Below, in pieces: positions 1-8,037 of a stretch of 64,000 bases of DNA; within the stretch, counting starts at the first letter, position 1, and the number at the start of each line of letters is the position of its first letter. Source of the DNA: Coprococcus phoceensis (GTDB lineage: Bacteria; Bacillota; Clostridia; Lachnospirales; Lachnospiraceae); NCBI RefSeq assembly GCF_900104635.1, contig NZ_FNWC01000007.1, positions 1,773,421 through 1,837,420 on the forward strand. Direction: 5' to 3'. A program made the position numbers and the translations under genes. The notes beneath the pieces were generated by a model. It saw only the letters and a list, made by a program, of their open reading frames with translations. It was not told the DNA's origin and did not search any database.

Positions 1-1364
1 TCTGGATTTCCCATGCGGATGTTATCCAGGATGCTCTGCTTAAAGAGGAATGTATCCTGAAATACAAAGCTGACCTTATCCATCAGCGCATCCAGCGGAA
101 TATCCCGAATGTCAACACCACCGATTTGAATACTTCCGTCCGTCACATCATAAAATCGGGAGATTAGGTTGGCTATGGTACTTTTACCGCCACCGGAAGG
201 GCCGACAACGGCTGTTACCTTGCCATGAGGCGCAAGGAAAGAGACATGAGCCAGGGCCTTGACTTGGGAATCAGTTTCATAGGAAAAGCTGACATCCTGA
301 AAAGCAATGTCATAGTTTTGTATAACAGCCTTTGTATTCTTTTCCGGCAGAACCGGGATACGCAAGATTTCATCCATGCGCTCTACATTGCCGTCAATCT
401 GCGTAAAGGACTCCGAGATAAACATGATCTTATTCAGGATACCGGAAATCGCATGTACAATAATCAGGTAGAAAATGAATGTCAACGAATACTCTCTGAA
501 ATCCGTAGTATGCATCCCGATCAGAACACCTACCGGAATTAAAAACAGATAAATATTGTTGATGATTGTGGTAAATGCAGGCATACAGTTTTGCCAGCCC
601 AATGCGTACTCCAGCACGAAAGAGGTATAGTCCTTAATAGATTTGCTCAACCGCTTAAAAGAATCTGCGGTCTGATTAAATGCTTTGATCTCCGGCATAC
701 CGCGCACATATTCCACAGAGGCGCTGTTCATGTTCTCCTGGGCGGTCTGAAAACGGTGCATTTTTTCCTTTGCTTCACCGTTGAATCCTGCAAACTGAAC
801 GATGAAGGCCAGAACAATACCAACCAGACAAACCACACCATACCGCCAGTCAATCCCAAGAAGAATAATGACCAGAACAAGCGGTGCGACCAAAGAGGCG
901 ACAAAATCCGGGAGCTGGTGAGCAATAAATTTCTCAACGCTTTCAATGTTTTCGTCCATGATTTTTCTCAGTTTGCCGCTGCCCAAGGTCAGATGATACC
1001 CAAGCGGAATATGCATAATGTGGTCGGCAAAGGCCACCTTCAATTCATAAAGCGTTCCAAACGCTGCAATGTGGGAACACAGTAAGGCAAAAAAGTAAAA
1101 TACGATGTTCCCCAAAATACCAGCCAGGGCAAGCCAGCCCCAGGTTGAGATTGCAGAAACATTCAAGAGCGACATATCCGGGTAAACAAACAGGATTTCC
1201 CGAACGATGTAATAAATTGATAAACAAGGTGCAAAAGAACAAATTGCTGCCAGCGCAGCCAGAAACCCTGATAGAAACAAAAGCCATTTATGACCCGAAG
1301 CTAATTCCAGGCAACGCGCCAGTCCAGTCTTTGCCTTCGGCTGTTTCTCATTTTGCTGTGTCAT
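1..1364 (-). CDS. Exporter-type ABC transporter, permease fused to ATPase (3' end cut by window)
   Basis: This is a half-transporter with an N-terminal six-helix membrane domain and a C-terminal ATPase domain, acting in the cytoplasmic membrane. Translation from the ATG at 1364 stays open to base 1, so only about 454 codons are present. The ATPase part shows a Walker A motif GPSGGGKST (near bases 190-215) and a Q-loop FVFQD, after which the window ends; the signature and Walker B lie outside. The start has a clear AAGGAGGG site and begins 2 bases after the stop of the ECF ATPase gene, so it is translated with the ECF importer. It resembles the two ABC proteins at 6303-9810, which suggests that a second half-transporter follows beyond the left edge. 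The substrate is unknown. Paired exporter-fold ABC proteins beside AraC regulators recall siderophore importers such as YbtPQ, which is an analogy only. Confidence 0.88.
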   Translation of the reverse strand, partial: MTQQNEKQPKAKTGLARCLELASGHKWLLFLSGFLAALAAICSFAPCLSIYYIVREILFVYPDMSLLNVSAISTWGWLALAGILGNIVFYFFALLCSHIAAFGTLYELKVAFADHIMHIPLGYHLTLGSGKLRKIMDENIESVEKFIAHQLPDFVASLVAPLVLVIILLGIDWRYGVVCLVGIVLAFIVQFAGFNGEAKEKMHRFQTAQENMNSASVEYVRGMPEIKAFNQTADSFKRLSKSIKDYTSFVLEYALGWQNCMPAFTTIINNIYLFLIPVGVLIGMHTTDFREYSLTFIFYLIIVHAISGILNKIMFISESFTQIDGNVERMDEILRIPVLPEKNTKAVIQNYDIAFQDVSFSYETDSQVKALAHVSFLAPHGKVTAVVGPSGGGKSTIANLISRFYDVTDGSIQIGGVDIRDIPLDALMDKVSFVFQDTFLFKQSILDNIRMGNP

Positions 1365-1366
1365 TC

Positions 1367-2845
1367 CTAACCCTCCTTTTGGTCATACCCAATTTTTTTC
1401 AAAAGAAGCTCTGCTCCTCTGATTTGAAAATCATCAGTAATATATCCGTTTTCAAGGCGCATTGCCCGCTCGCAACAGGCAAGCGCACACTCTGCGTCAT
1501 GGGTAATGACGATAATGGTGCGCCCCATCTTCGCCAGTTTGCGGATCATCCGGCTGACATTCCGCATATTCGTGCCGTCCAGCCCACTTGTAGGTTCGTC
1601 AAGTATGATAATAGGTGCTTCGTGTATCAGAGCTACGCCAAGAGCCAGCCTCTGCTTTTGCCCTCCTGACAGCGTAGAGGGATGCTGTTTGATGAACGGC
1701 GTCAGTTCCAGGGCTTCCAGAATTTCTTCTGCCGCTTGCTTCCGCTCCGGGCTGGCCTCTGAGCCAGTAGTCAGTTCGTCCAGCAAATCCTCACCGAATA
1801 GCTGGCTGTCTAAATCCTGGGGAATGTACCAGACCTTTCCCAAGCGGTCTTTGGGTCTGCAATGCTTTCCGAATAAAACGACTTCGCCGGATTTCTCTTT
1901 CAAAAGCCCTGCCAAGATTCGCCCTATGGTGCTTTTGCCCGTTCCGTTGGGGCCGATCAGGGCAATCACTTCTCCCTTACGGCATTGAAAGTCAATATCC
2001 TTAGCTACAATTGTTTCACCAAAAGAGTGGTTCAGTTTTTTCACTTTCAGGACAACCTCGCCGGTTGCCGCAGACGGGATTTCCGTCTGCTCAATCTGAT
2101 GCAGGTCAGGAGTGCGAAGTCCCAATGCCTGGATTTCCTTATTAGTCAGAGCTTTCATTTGTTGTGCGGTAAATTCACGCACAATTTTTCCTTTCTGCAC
2201 ACACAGGAAGCGGTCTGCCAGATCCATCAGATAATAAAGCCGGTGTTCTGCTATGATAATGGTTTTTCCCTGCTGTTTCAAATCGCAGATAATGTCCGCA
2301 AAGCGATAAGTAGATGCAATATCCAGATTGGCAGACGGTTCATCCATTACATAGATTTCCGGGTCTATCGCCTCTGCCGATGCAATCGCAACCTTCTGGC
2401 GCATTCCATAGGACAGGCTGTGCAGGCTATGATCCAGAATGTTTTGAATCTTAATGTCCGCCGCCGCCCGGTGAACATGGTTCCGAATTTCCTCATGGGA
2501 ATAACCGTAGTTTTCACAGCCGAAAGCAACCTCACCGGCAACCTCATTGGCAAAAAACTGGCTCCTGGGGTCTTGGAATACATTCCCTACGATTTTGCCG
2601 CGCTCCCAGGACGGAATTTCTTTCAGCGGTTTCCCGTCCACAAAAACATCCCCGCTTAATTCCCCCTCGTAAAAATAGGGGATCAGTCCGTTAATCACTC
2701 TTGTCAAAGAGCTTTTTCCACTTCCTGATGGGCCGGTCATAACAATGACTTCTCCGGCAGCAATGTCTAACGATATATGTTCCAGTTGATTTCCGTTCCC
2801 GCCATAGGAAAAGGTCAGGTCACGGATCATTATTTCTTTTCCCAT
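1367..2845 (-). CDS. ECF transporter ATPase, two ABC domains in one chain
   Basis: Energizing subunit of an energy-coupling-factor importer, cytoplasmic and membrane-associated. The protein (492 aa) contains two complete ATPase modules. The first has Walker A GPSGSGKSS and signature LSYGMRQ, and the second has Walker A GPNGTGKST and signature LSGGQKQR, each followed by a Walker B ending in DEP. This is a fused EcfA/EcfA' (CbiO/YkoD type), where most systems have two separate ATPases. The reading frame extends upstream to 2899, but the ATG at 2845 has AGGAGG six bases before it and lies after the stop of the EcfT gene, so I chose it. It is in an operon with the T and S components upstream and an exporter-type ABC protein downstream. 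Family assignment is firm; the imported substrate is unknown. Confidence 0.9.
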   Translation of the reverse strand: MGKEIMIRDLTFSYGGNGNQLEHISLDIAAGEVIVMTGPSGSGKSSLTRVINGLIPYFYEGELSGDVFVDGKPLKEIPSWERGKIVGNVFQDPRSQFFANEVAGEVAFGCENYGYSHEEIRNHVHRAAADIKIQNILDHSLHSLSYGMRQKVAIASAEAIDPEIYVMDEPSANLDIASTYRFADIICDLKQQGKTIIIAEHRLYYLMDLADRFLCVQKGKIVREFTAQQMKALTNKEIQALGLRTPDLHQIEQTEIPSAATGEVVLKVKKLNHSFGETIVAKDIDFQCRKGEVIALIGPNGTGKSTIGRILAGLLKEKSGEVVLFGKHCRPKDRLGKVWYIPQDLDSQLFGEDLLDELTTGSEASPERKQAAEEILEALELTPFIKQHPSTLSGGQKQRLALGVALIHEAPIIILDEPTSGLDGTNMRNVSRMIRKLAKMGRTIIVITHDAECALACCERAMRLENGYITDDFQIRGAELLLKKIGYDQKEG

Positions 2846-2855
2846 TCCATTCCTC

Positions 2856-3557
2856 CTATAAAAGACAGCAGCACATAGTAGCTCCCACGCTGACAACAAT
2901 CAAAAAGCAATCCAGCGCAGCAATCCGGCTGACATAGTAACTTTCTTTCTTGTAGGGGCTTTCAATTCCCCTGACTATGGCAGAAGCGGCTAACTCGTCC
3001 GCGATCTTTAAGGAGCGAAATACCATCGGGACAATGGCATATTCCAATGTATCCATTGGGTGTTTCAAAACATTGCCAACCGATTTTAAGAAACCACGAA
3101 TTTTCATGGCCTCCCTGACTTCTCCAAATTCATGTAGCACAGTAGGAGCAAACCGGAGCATGACAATCAATACAAGCATGATACGGGTAGGAATCGGCAT
3201 TTTTCGCAGGCTGGCTGTCAGTTTCCCGGACGGGATTTTAGCCAGAAGATAAGCTGGCATAGCGGGAAGCAACAGCTTGTAAATCATGCTGAGTAGTAGC
3301 GGAGAGGGGATGCTGATCTGATATTTTGTCTCGATCATCAGCCATACAATCGCCACTAAATAGACCGCAAAGCATCCCAGAGCCTGTTTATATAAGCCGA
3401 ACCAGCAGAGGATTAAAAAGATCAAAAAGCTAAAACAACCATGCCCTAAAAAACTTGTTGTAAGAAAGGTCACGATGCAGGCGCACAGCGTAAGGAAAAG
3501 AACTGTGCGCCCATCGATCTGGTCAATGCGTTTTTGCTTTTTTTCTCCGACCATCAT
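2856..3557 (-). CDS. ECF transporter T component (EcfT/CbiQ family)
   Basis: Transmembrane coupling subunit of the ECF importer, linking the ATPase to the substrate-binding S component. The 233-aa protein has hydrophobic segments near residues 20-65, 85-105, 125-145 and at the C terminus. It carries the typical EcfT cytoplasmic helices with a charged Ala-Arg-Gly type motif (seen as MKIRGF and AIVRGIES), which contact the ATPases. Its ATG overlaps the stop of the S-component gene (ATGATG/TGA at 3554-3557), indicating translational coupling. It sits between the S component and the fused ATPase. Length and context fit the family well. Confidence 0.87.
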   Translation of the reverse strand: MMVGEKKQKRIDQIDGRTVLFLTLCACIVTFLTTSFLGHGCFSFLIFLILCWFGLYKQALGCFAVYLVAIVWLMIETKYQISIPSPLLLSMIYKLLLPAMPAYLLAKIPSGKLTASLRKMPIPTRIMLVLIVMLRFAPTVLHEFGEVREAMKIRGFLKSVGNVLKHPMDTLEYAIVPMVFRSLKIADELAASAIVRGIESPYKKESYYVSRIAALDCFLIVVSVGATMCCCLL

Positions 3558-4165
3558 CCTACAATACCTGCTTTTTGGAAATGCTTTCTGAGCAACCGCT
3601 GGCCGAACAATGTACCAAGAATTGCAAGAACCGCAGTAATGACAACACCCAGAAGCATCAGCGCCGGAGAAGTCACCATAGAGAGCTGCATATTCAAGGT
3701 ATTTGCATCAAAACCGCTGCTTGCTGCCATTTCCTGATAGCTGTCCCAAGACCACCACAGCGGTACGGCACAGCCTACAAAATTTCCGATTGAGTTGACC
3801 ATCCAGCCAATTCGGTTGCGAACTGCGCTTCGGTATGTATTCTTGCCAACCATGCATAACTCGGCAATGAGGGCTACAATCAAGAAATAGGGAACCAAGA
3901 ACATATAACCCATAACACCTTGGATTAGTCCATAAACTGCAGCCCAAGCAAACAACAATCCGTGTTTGTTAATGCGATTTGCCGCAACCAAATAAAAAGT
4001 TGCTCCGACAAATGCATCAATTCCAGCGGAACCGTACAAATATACTACCGGGAAAGGCAATGTAACCATACCAATCACCATTGCAATCGCGAAATTGATG
4101 ACCATCATTGCGGCAATCGTCATAACATCGCGAACACCTATTTTTTTCTTTACCGTTTGTTCCAT
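3554..4165 (-). CDS. ECF transporter S component, MptD/Trep_Strep-like membrane protein
   Basis: Substrate-binding membrane subunit of the ECF importer. The 203-aa protein is almost entirely hydrophobic with about five or six membrane segments, a short basic N terminus, and a charged C-terminal tail. It resembles the MptD-family (Trep_Strep) S components often found with EcfT and a fused EcfA, from memory of the family rather than a search. The start at 4165 has AAGGAGGG about ten bases upstream. It is the first gene of the operon and follows a long RNA hairpin at 4184-4229. The substrate of this S-component group is not established, so neither vitamin nor metal should be assumed. Confidence 0.78.
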   Translation of the reverse strand: MEQTVKKKIGVRDVMTIAAMMVINFAIAMVIGMVTLPFPVVYLYGSAGIDAFVGATFYLVAANRINKHGLLFAWAAVYGLIQGVMGYMFLVPYFLIVALIAELCMVGKNTYRSAVRNRIGWMVNSIGNFVGCAVPLWWSWDSYQEMAASSGFDANTLNMQLSMVTSPALMLLGVVITAVLAILGTLFGQRLLRKHFQKAGIVG

Positions 4166-4183
4166 TCCAGAACCCTCCTTAAA

Positions 4184-4229
4184 TATAATAGCGTCGCGGT
4201 TAGCTAAAACTAACCACGACGCTATTATA
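4184..4229 (-). promoter_or_regulatory. 20-bp leader hairpin in front of the ECF operon
   Basis: Arms TATAATAGCGTCG-x-GGTTAG and CTAACC-x-CGACGCTATTATA enclose a six-base loop. On the plus strand the single odd pair is C/A; on the minus-strand transcript it is U-G, so the helix is fully paired only as minus-strand RNA. It ends six bases before the S-component ribosome site and has no U-run, so a leader or attenuator element seems likelier than a simple terminator of the upstream araC-like gene. The apical part is also the shared element discussed for 9881-9898. Confidence 0.6.
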
Positions 4230-4230
4230 C

Positions 4231-4254
4231 AGTAGTTCGCATCCGCTAACTACT
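4231..4254. promoter_or_regulatory. Inverted repeat between the AraC-type gene and the ECF operon
   Basis: AGTAGTT and AACTACT arms are separated by ten bases and directly abut the leader hairpin. The position upstream of the S-component gene suits a regulator binding site, but no experiment or comparison supports this here. Confidence 0.35.
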
Positions 4255-4291
4255 CCAAATGAAAAGACAGTCGCCCAAAACAGCCCAAAAG

Positions 4292-5254
4292 TTAATTTGA
4301 TTTTTTTACTTTACGATAATCCTTTGGAAGCATTCCAAACACTTCTTGAAAAGCCCTCGCAAACTTACTAATATTTGAATATCCAAGTTCACCAGCTATT
4401 TGCGTGATAGATTGATCTGTTTCCTGCAAATAAACAGCTGCAAGATTCATTTTGTAATTTTTGATATGCGCATAGGGGGGTTCGCCATAAATCTGTTTGA
4501 AAATAGCCTGAAATGTGACTTTGCTCATTGGCTCTCTTTGTAAGAGTTCTTCTATAGGTATTTTTTTGTCGAGGTTTTCTATAAGCTGTTGCCGGATTCG
4601 CTTGATAATTTCAATTTGTTCCTTGGCATAATATGTTGCTTCATACTGATCTTCAATCCGCAGTTGTTTGATATGATAAAAGAGTTCCAATAATTTAATA
4701 CGGAAGTAATCTCTCCCTTCAATACCTTTTGCGGCGTACAATTCATCGAAGATATGCAACAATCGCTGTGGTGTTCGACATAAAAACCAATTTTTTTCTA
4801 ATTCCAATTCTCGCCCAAGATTTAGAACATCAATGTTGTAGTAAGAAAAAAATTGTTGCGTTTGCACATCGACAGAATCTTTATCGATCACACAGCTTAG
4901 CCCCACACTATATCCAAAGGGGAAGGAATACGCCGCAGGAATATTTGCAAGAGCATTAATGCAAAATTCTCCTTCTTTCATGTGGAACACTTTGTTATTT
5001 CTTAGCTCAAACTCAACACGTCCTTTTTGGTAATGCCGGATTTCAATGATATTCTTATTAGGAATAGGCTCATGGAAAATATCTGAACAATTAAAATCCA
5101 TAAAAATCAAGTCAATACCAGGGAAAAGGTCATAGTCATATAGGCTTCCTGTTCCATTGCATTTATACTCCACTTGAACATAATCATTATACTTATTTTT
5201 AATTACAGCATATTCCCCATACCATTCTGGTTTGTGGAGTTCACTCATGCTCAT
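4292..5254 (-). CDS. AraC/XylS-family transcriptional regulator
   Basis: Cytoplasmic DNA-binding regulator, about 320 aa. The N-terminal two thirds is a divergent sensor domain, and the last ~100 residues form the double helix-turn-helix of the AraC family, with the typical second-helix sequence region around SITQIAGELGYSNISKFARAF and a terminal P-DYRK. The ATG at 5254 follows GGGAGG by five bases; an upstream GTG at 5260 overlaps that site and is less likely. It is transcribed toward the ECF operon, and candidate binding motifs lie upstream of this gene, the ECF operon and the second ABC operon. In yersiniabactin-type loci an AraC protein (YbtA) controls YbtPQ-like importers, so an analogous role is plausible but inferred. 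The inducer is unknown. Confidence 0.88.
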   Translation of the reverse strand: MSMSELHKPEWYGEYAVIKNKYNDYVQVEYKCNGTGSLYDYDLFPGIDLIFMDFNCSDIFHEPIPNKNIIEIRHYQKGRVEFELRNNKVFHMKEGEFCINALANIPAAYSFPFGYSVGLSCVIDKDSVDVQTQQFFSYYNIDVLNLGRELELEKNWFLCRTPQRLLHIFDELYAAKGIEGRDYFRIKLLELFYHIKQLRIEDQYEATYYAKEQIEIIKRIRQQLIENLDKKIPIEELLQREPMSKVTFQAIFKQIYGEPPYAHIKNYKMNLAAVYLQETDQSITQIAGELGYSNISKFARAFQEVFGMLPKDYRKVKKSN

Positions 5255-5269
5255 TTCCACCTCCCTATC

Positions 5270-5318
5270 AGTTGATATAAACTAATTATATAATAGTTTT
5301 TTTGGTAGTTTCATTACC
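5270..5318. promoter_or_regulatory. Candidate AraC-type operator region, upstream of the regulator gene
   Basis: Two elements resemble the shared motif. AGTTGATATAAACTAATT at 5270-5287 keeps the outer AGTT and AAACTAAT blocks of the 9881-9898 site, and 5302-5320 contains TTGGTA and TACCAA arms around GTTTCAT. This suits autoregulation. The similarity is 12 of 18 bases in the first element, so it is only suggestive. Confidence 0.35.
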
Positions 5319-5472
5319 AATTAGAAAAAATCACCCCGTGCTTAATTTTTATTTGAGTAATACATCCTCGCTCTAATTCATTGAAAAGCAAATCACTGTA
5401 GAGTTGATTGAGGTAACAATTATTATATGTCATAACAAGATTTCACCTCTTTTCTTTTCCGCGCAAAAGTAT

Positions 5473-6279
5473 CTATAATTTCAACTGTATCATCTTCACC
5501 ATCTTGAATTGATCAGAAACTGCCATACTGACCTTTGTGGATAGCTTTAAGTCGTTTTTAGGAATATAACGATAGTATGGTTCCTCCGCAATCACCTTCA
5601 CATTACCCCCGATCTTTGCTGCCAGTTCTTCCGCTGAATCCACATAAAAGAACATCTGTGCATCGGCATGGCCGACCTGTTTCATATATTTTTTCTTCAT
5701 CATGGTCATGCCTCTTTTGTTCACCGTATCAAAAACAACTTCCATATTTCCAAATTGCCCAATCATACGCAGAAGGGCAATGACCTTATGTTCCTCAAAA
5801 TAATGAAATAACCCGCTTGCAGTAACGAGAATAGGAGCATCAAGTACATCATTGCGAACTTTTTTGATCCAGTCCTTCACAAAGGCATCCCCGGAAATAT
5901 AAAATTCCCGCTTCGGTTCGGGAAGAAGATCTCGCCGGTATTCGATCACATGAGGCAGATCCACGGCATACCAGTGTGCCTTTCCGTTATCACATCGGTG
6001 ATAGGTTGTTTCCAGACCACAGCCCAGCTGAACAATCACACCGTCCGGTCTGCGTTCCAGAAAAGACCGAATAATCCGATCCATATTGGCAGACCGGGAA
6101 GCAGAGGCCAAGAGGGTATACTGGTTCTGCATATTCTGTTCGATCAAGCCTGAAGGCAGCTTCTTTTTCAATTCCAATGCTTTTTTATCATATAAAATTT
6201 GCGGGCAATGCTCACTGGCATAGATTCTGCCCAGCATAGGGATAAACAAGGTATCCTCCAAAACGCCTAATTTTTGCAT
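5473..6279 (-). CDS. SAM-dependent methyltransferase, LCMT (leucine carboxyl methyltransferase)-like
   Basis: Class I methyltransferase that would transfer a methyl group from S-adenosylmethionine to an unknown acceptor in the cytoplasm. In the 268-aa product, motif I reads VIVQLGCGLETTY near residue 85 and is followed by the acidic loop AVDLP that binds the SAM ribose; this pattern is typical of the LCMT/PPM1 superfamily of carboxyl- and O-methyltransferases. The chosen ATG at 6279 has AAGGAGG seven bases upstream; the frame is open 13 codons further. The gene begins 23 bases after the stop of an ABC half-transporter and is the last gene of that operon. A methyltransferase linked to exporter-fold ABC proteins could modify the transported molecule, which is inference. 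Confidence 0.78.
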   Translation of the reverse strand: MQKLGVLEDTLFIPMLGRIYASEHCPQILYDKKALELKKKLPSGLIEQNMQNQYTLLASASRSANMDRIIRSFLERRPDGVIVQLGCGLETTYHRCDNGKAHWYAVDLPHVIEYRRDLLPEPKREFYISGDAFVKDWIKKVRNDVLDAPILVTASGLFHYFEEHKVIALLRMIGQFGNMEVVFDTVNKRGMTMMKKKYMKQVGHADAQMFFYVDSAEELAAKIGGNVKVIAEEPYYRYIPKNDLKLSTKVSMAVSDQFKMVKMIQLKL

Positions 6280-6302
6280 AACCAGTCCTCCTTTTTGCCT
6301 CT

Positions 6303-8036
6303 TCACGCAAGTTTCCAATTCTGGCTTTCTGTCTGCAGTTTTACCATATGGGCATATACACCATTCTTTTCTTCCAGATTCTTTGGTGATCCTTCTTCTG
6401 CCACGGTGCCATCAGAAAGGACAACAATTTTATCTGCTCCTGCTACGGTACGCATCCTGTGGGCGATGACCAGAACCGTTTTATCTGCGATCAGACGGGA
6501 AAGGGCTGTCTGTATCAGAGTTTCATTCTCCACATCCAGGGAAGCAGTGGCTTCATCTAAAAGAATGATCGGCGCATTTTTCAGAAATGCACGGGCAATA
6601 GAGATACGCTGGCGCTCTCCGCCGGAAAGTTCACAGCCATTTTCCCCGATATTGGTATGCCATCCATCCGGCAGTTTTTCCGCAAATTCATCCACATTGG
6701 CAAGTTTCGCAGCAGCAATGACCTGTTCATCTGTGGCGTCTTTGTTTCCGATTCGGATATTTTCCAGAATCGTATTGTCAAACAGTGTAACATCCTGGAA
6801 TACGATGGAATACAGAGAAAGCAGTGTTTCCGGGTCAATTCGGGATACATCCATGCCTCCCACGGTAATCTTTCCTCTGTTAATATCCCAGAACCTTGCT
6901 GCCAGCCGGGATACGGTTGTTTTTCCGCCGCCAGATGGGCCGACCAAAGCCGTAACCTCTCCCTGTTTTGCCGTAAAGGAAACATCTTTCAATACGGTTT
7001 CTCCGGTATTGTAGGCAAACCTAACATGGTCAAAGACAATATCATACCCCTGATTGGAAAGCCTGTCGCTGCCCTGCTGGATCGGATGATCGAGAATTTC
7101 ATTCATACGGGCAATGTTGGTTCGTGTACTGATGACTGCCGCAAGATTCTGGAGTGCGCCCTGCAGAGGGTCATATAAACGGGATACTACCAGAAGGAAC
7201 ATAAAGAATGTAAGCACGGAGAGGCTTCCTTGCATGAGCAAAACAGCTCCCACCAGCGCAACCGTTGCAATACCAAGCTTCAGCACCAGCGATGCGGAAA
7301 CCACAAAAACAGCAAGACCGAATTCATTGAGGATGGAACGATGCTCCACGGCACGGATCTTCTTTTCCAGACCTTTTAAATATGCCTGCTCCGCATTGTT
7401 CGCTTTCAGGTCACGAACCGTTTCAATGCACTCCTGTATCCCGTCTGCGCAGGCCATCTTTACATCCATGGCTTTCTGATTCAGATTTTCCTGAATCTTT
7501 GCGGAAAATCCCACAATCGCAAAGGCAACTGGCAGAACCCATAAGGCAGCCAGTGCCATTCTCCAGTCCGTAAAGAGCAGACCAATGGAAATCAGAACTG
7601 TAGAAATGATCGAACCCGCAAGCTCAGGGATAAAATGCGAAAAACTCTGCTCCAGGAAGGTGCAATCCGCCATAATGGTACTGGTAAGATCGGCTAAATC
7701 CTTTTTCCCGAAAAAGGAAAGGGGGATTTTGCGCAGATGCTCTGCCAGGGTAATGCGGCGGATACCGCTTTCTTTGTAAGTGGCAAAATAGGTCGCATTG
7801 TATTGAAAGAAAGTGGTCAGCAGAATCAAGCCGATACACACCACGCAGCCTGCCACATAAAATGGAATTTTCTCGCCGGGAACACCCCCGTTCATCAGAT
7901 CGCTGACCAGGTAATATAAAAGTCCCACCGGAAACATAAAAGACAGATTCTGAAGGACACAGGCCAGGCAGCCTTTGATCAGGTCTTTTGCTCCCTGTTC
8001 AGACAGGGCATATTTTTTCTGCAGTTTTTTGATCAT
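6303..8036 (-). CDS. Exporter-type ABC half-transporter (second of pair)
   Basis: Complete 577-aa membrane protein with an N-terminal six-helix domain (about residues 15-310) and a C-terminal ATPase (about 335-560). It shows Walker A GPSGGGKTT, signature LSGGERQRISIARA and Walker B ILLDEATASLD. The start follows AGGAGG and lies one base after the stop of the partner ABC gene at 8038, so the two probably form a heterodimer. The methyltransferase gene follows. Annotation pipelines usually call such proteins multidrug ABC transporters; in the siderophore-importer group (YbtPQ, IrtAB) the same fold imports. Direction and substrate cannot be read from sequence. Confidence 0.9.
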   Translation of the reverse strand: MIKKLQKKYALSEQGAKDLIKGCLACVLQNLSFMFPVGLLYYLVSDLMNGGVPGEKIPFYVAGCVVCIGLILLTTFFQYNATYFATYKESGIRRITLAEHLRKIPLSFFGKKDLADLTSTIMADCTFLEQSFSHFIPELAGSIISTVLISIGLLFTDWRMALAALWVLPVAFAIVGFSAKIQENLNQKAMDVKMACADGIQECIETVRDLKANNAEQAYLKGLEKKIRAVEHRSILNEFGLAVFVVSASLVLKLGIATVALVGAVLLMQGSLSVLTFFMFLLVVSRLYDPLQGALQNLAAVISTRTNIARMNEILDHPIQQGSDRLSNQGYDIVFDHVRFAYNTGETVLKDVSFTAKQGEVTALVGPSGGGKTTVSRLAARFWDINRGKITVGGMDVSRIDPETLLSLYSIVFQDVTLFDNTILENIRIGNKDATDEQVIAAAKLANVDEFAEKLPDGWHTNIGENGCELSGGERQRISIARAFLKNAPIILLDEATASLDVENETLIQTALSRLIADKTVLVIAHRMRTVAGADKIVVLSDGTVAEEGSPKNLEEKNGVYAHMVKLQTESQNWKLA

Positions 8037-8037
8037 A

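Noticed and set aside
225..2659. Plus-strand open frames opposite the ABC and ECF genes
   Set aside because: They lack ribosome sites and family features and mirror well-supported minus-strand genes, so they are shadows.
5319..5472. Gene between the AraC-type and methyltransferase genes
   Set aside because: No open frame with a ribosome site; only the candidate operators and AT-rich spacer are present.
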